DNA from: Fluviibacter sp039805865
Lineage (GTDB): Bacteria; Pseudomonadota; Gammaproteobacteria; Burkholderiales; Rhodocyclaceae
DNA: 22,689 bases
Assembly (NCBI GenBank): GCA_039805865.1
Contig: JBDLTI010000030.1
Coordinates: forward strand, 1-22,689
Direction of reading: 5' to 3'
The position numbers and the translations under genes are program-made. The notes beneath the pieces are model-generated. The model was not told the origin of the DNA. It saw only the letters and a program-made list of their open reading frames with translations, and made no database searches. Within the stretch, counting starts at the first letter, position 1. Each line of letters starts with the position of its first letter. Shown piece by piece: positions 20,982 to 22,689 of this stretch.

Positions 20982-22689
20982 TTAATGACGAATTGCCGGT
21001 GCTTCAGCAGCAGGCGTTGTCGCTGCAACCGCTTCTACAGTTTCGGTTTGCTCTGGCAAGGCGACTGGCGAGCTGGCCAATGCGTTTTCCAGAACTTCAT
21101 CAATCCATTTCACGGGAATGATCTCGATGCGACCCTTGATGGTGTCAGGGATCTCAACCAGATCTTTCACGTTCTCATGCGGAATCAACGCACGGGTGAT
21201 ACCACCACGCACCGCTGCCAGCAGCTTCTCTTTAAGGCCACCAATCGCCAGAACCTCACCACGCAGGGTAATTTCACCCGTCATGGCGACATCACAGCGC
21301 ACTGGAATACCGGTGAGCGCCGAGACAATTGCCGTGGTGATGGCGATACCGGCCGACGGACCATCCTTAGGCGTAGCGCCTTCCGGAAAGTGCACGTGCA
21401 AATCGGTCTTCTCGAAGATATCGTCCTTGATACCCAGACGACGTGCACGTGAACGTACGACCGTACGAGCAGCTTCGACCGATTCCTTCATCACATCACC
21501 GATGGAGCCCGTACGTTGAACCACGCCCTTACCCGGCATGGAAGCCACTTCAATGGTGAGCAGTTCGCCACCCACTTCGGTCCAGGCCAGACCGGTAACC
21601 TGACCGACCTGGTTTTCTTTTTCGGCCATGCCGAAGGAGAAGCGACGCACTCCGAGGAACTTATCCAGGTTCTTTGGTGACACCAGCACACGGGCGTTGG
21701 CCGTCTTCTTCTTAAGCAAGAGCGTCTTAACGACCTTGCGGCAGATCTTCGAGAGCTCACGCTCGAGCGAACGCACGCCTGCTTCGCGCGTGTAGTAACG
21801 CACGATATCGCGGATTGCCGGTTCACTGACGGTGATTTCGGTTTTCTTCAAGCCGTTGTTCTTGATCTGCTTCGGCAGCAGATAGCGCATAGCAATGTTG
21901 ACCTTTTCGTCTTCGGTGTAACCCGAGAGACGAATAATCTCCATACGATCAAGCAGCGGGCCAGGCAGATTCAGGCTGTTAGCCGTTGCCACGAACATCA
22001 CGTCTGACAAGTCGAAATCGACTTCAACGTAATGATCCTGGAAGGTGTGGTTCTGTTCCGGATCGAGCACTTCCAGCAAGGCCGATGACGGATCACCACG
22101 GAAATCCTGGCCCATCTTGTCGACTTCATCGAGCAGGAAGAGCGGATTGCGCACACCCACCTTGGTCAGGCTGGTGAGGATCTTGCCCGGCATGGAACCA
22201 ATGTACGTGCGGCGGTGACCACGAATCTCGGCTTCATCGCGCACGCCGCCCAGGGCCATACGCACAAACTTACGGTTGGTTGCTTTGGCAATGGATTGAC
22301 CGAGCGATGTTTTACCCACACCCGGCGGCCCAACCAGACAAAGGATTGGTGCTTTCACCTTATCGACGCGCTGTTGCACGGCGAGGTATTCGATGATGCG
22401 GTCTTTAACGCGCTCAAGGCCAAAATGATCCTGGTTGAGGATCTTCTCGGCACCGGCCAGGTCTTTGCTGACGCGGGTTTTCTTCTTCCACGGCAGGCCA
22501 ACCAGCGTATCGATAAAGTTACGCACCACGGTGGCTTCAGCCGACATCGGCGACATCAGCTTGAGTTTCTTGAGTTCGGACTCGGCCTTCTTCAAAGCCT
22601 CTTTGCTCATACCGGCGGCTTTAATCTTCTTATCCAGCTCTTCGAGATCAGCGCCCTCTTCACCTTCACCCAGTTCTTTCTGGATGGCT
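20982..22689 (-). CDS. lon: ATP-dependent protease Lon, N-terminus beyond window edge
   Basis: The frame is open to the right edge, giving the last 568 residues plus part of a codon. The first visible residues (A-I-Q-K-E-L-G-E) belong to the end of the Lon N-terminal helical region. The AAA+ module has Walker A G-P-P-G-V-G-K-T (22308-22331) and Walker B F-L-L-D-E-V-D-K. The C-terminal protease domain has the catalytic Ser in P-K-D-G-P-S-A-G (codon 21354-21356) and the Lys in G-L-K-E-K (codon 21225-21227). Lon degrades misfolded and regulatory proteins. The C-terminus ends in an Ala/Thr/Glu-rich tail of about 30 residues. The promoter and the N-terminal substrate-binding domain are outside the window. 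Confidence 0.98.
   Translation of the reverse strand, partial: AIQKELGEGEEGADLEELDKKIKAAGMSKEALKKAESELKKLKLMSPMSAEATVVRNFIDTLVGLPWKKKTRVSKDLAGAEKILNQDHFGLERVKDRIIEYLAVQQRVDKVKAPILCLVGPPGVGKTSLGQSIAKATNRKFVRMALGGVRDEAEIRGHRRTYIGSMPGKILTSLTKVGVRNPLFLLDEVDKMGQDFRGDPSSALLEVLDPEQNHTFQDHYVEVDFDLSDVMFVATANSLNLPGPLLDRMEIIRLSGYTEDEKVNIAMRYLLPKQIKNNGLKKTEITVSEPAIRDIVRYYTREAGVRSLERELSKICRKVVKTLLLKKKTANARVLVSPKNLDKFLGVRRFSFGMAEKENQVGQVTGLAWTEVGGELLTIEVASMPGKGVVQRTGSIGDVMKESVEAARTVVRSRARRLGIKDDIFEKTDLHVHFPEGATPKDGPSAGIAITTAIVSALTGIPVRCDVAMTGEITLRGEVLAIGGLKEKLLAAVRGGITRALIPHENVKDLVEIPDTIKGRIEIIPVKWIDEVLENALASSPVALPEQTETVEAVAATTPAAEAPAIRH

Overview
No drastically new system is visible in this window. It is a chromosomal stretch of a proteobacterium, most likely a betaproteobacterium. 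The reasons are a PhaB of the Cupriavidus type, a complete rsxABCDGE-nth operon followed by a DUF1841 gene, a bpt-pyrD pair, AcnB, and a Lon/DEAD-box/CbpAM neighbourhood. A Neisseriales or Burkholderiales placement is plausible, but I cannot fix the genus. Base composition looks even and moderate throughout. There are no insertion sequences, phage genes or CRISPR arrays. The only accessory-looking part is the first 1.5 kb.

Layout. 1-1560 (minus strand): a type II toxin-antitoxin pair (Phd/YefM antitoxin, RelE/ParE toxin) with its own sigma70 promoter runs with very short gaps into a small secreted protein and a patatin-like phospholipase cut by the window edge. 1588-4237 (minus): acnB and its terminator. 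4238-5094: a divergent intergenic region rich in inverted repeats, then an exported NlpC/P60 cell-wall hydrolase and a strong terminator. 5124-6976 (plus): bpt (N-degron aminoacyltransferase), pyrD and a terminator. 7048-13493 (plus): rsxA-B-C-D-G-E, nth and a DUF1841 gene, tightly packed, ending in a bidirectional terminator. 13514-14340 (minus): phaB, with two perfect palindromes around its presumed promoter. 14418-17136 (plus): two MFS transporters and a small membrane protein, whose stop codon overlaps a bidirectional terminator. 17158-22689 (minus): tRNA-Val(TAC), cbpM, cbpA, a DEAD-box RNA helicase with a long repetitive tail, and lon (N-terminal part outside the window).

How the genes work together. 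The Rsx/Rnf complex is a six-subunit membrane redox pump that is typically co-transcribed with the Fe-S enzyme endonuclease III, and that order is kept here. CbpA/CbpM (DnaJ-type co-chaperone and its modulator), the RNA helicase and the Lon protease form a run of stress and quality-control genes. A sigma32-like promoter precedes cbpA, and a long hairpin-rich leader precedes the helicase gene. AcnB, PyrD, Bpt and PhaB are ordinary metabolic or housekeeping functions.

The points most worth a second look are regulatory: the palindromes at phaB, the operator-like repeat and structured leader of the DEAD-box gene, the heat-shock-like promoter of cbpAM, the inverted repeats between acnB and the NlpC/P60 gene, and the toxin-antitoxin operon that appears to continue into two cargo genes.
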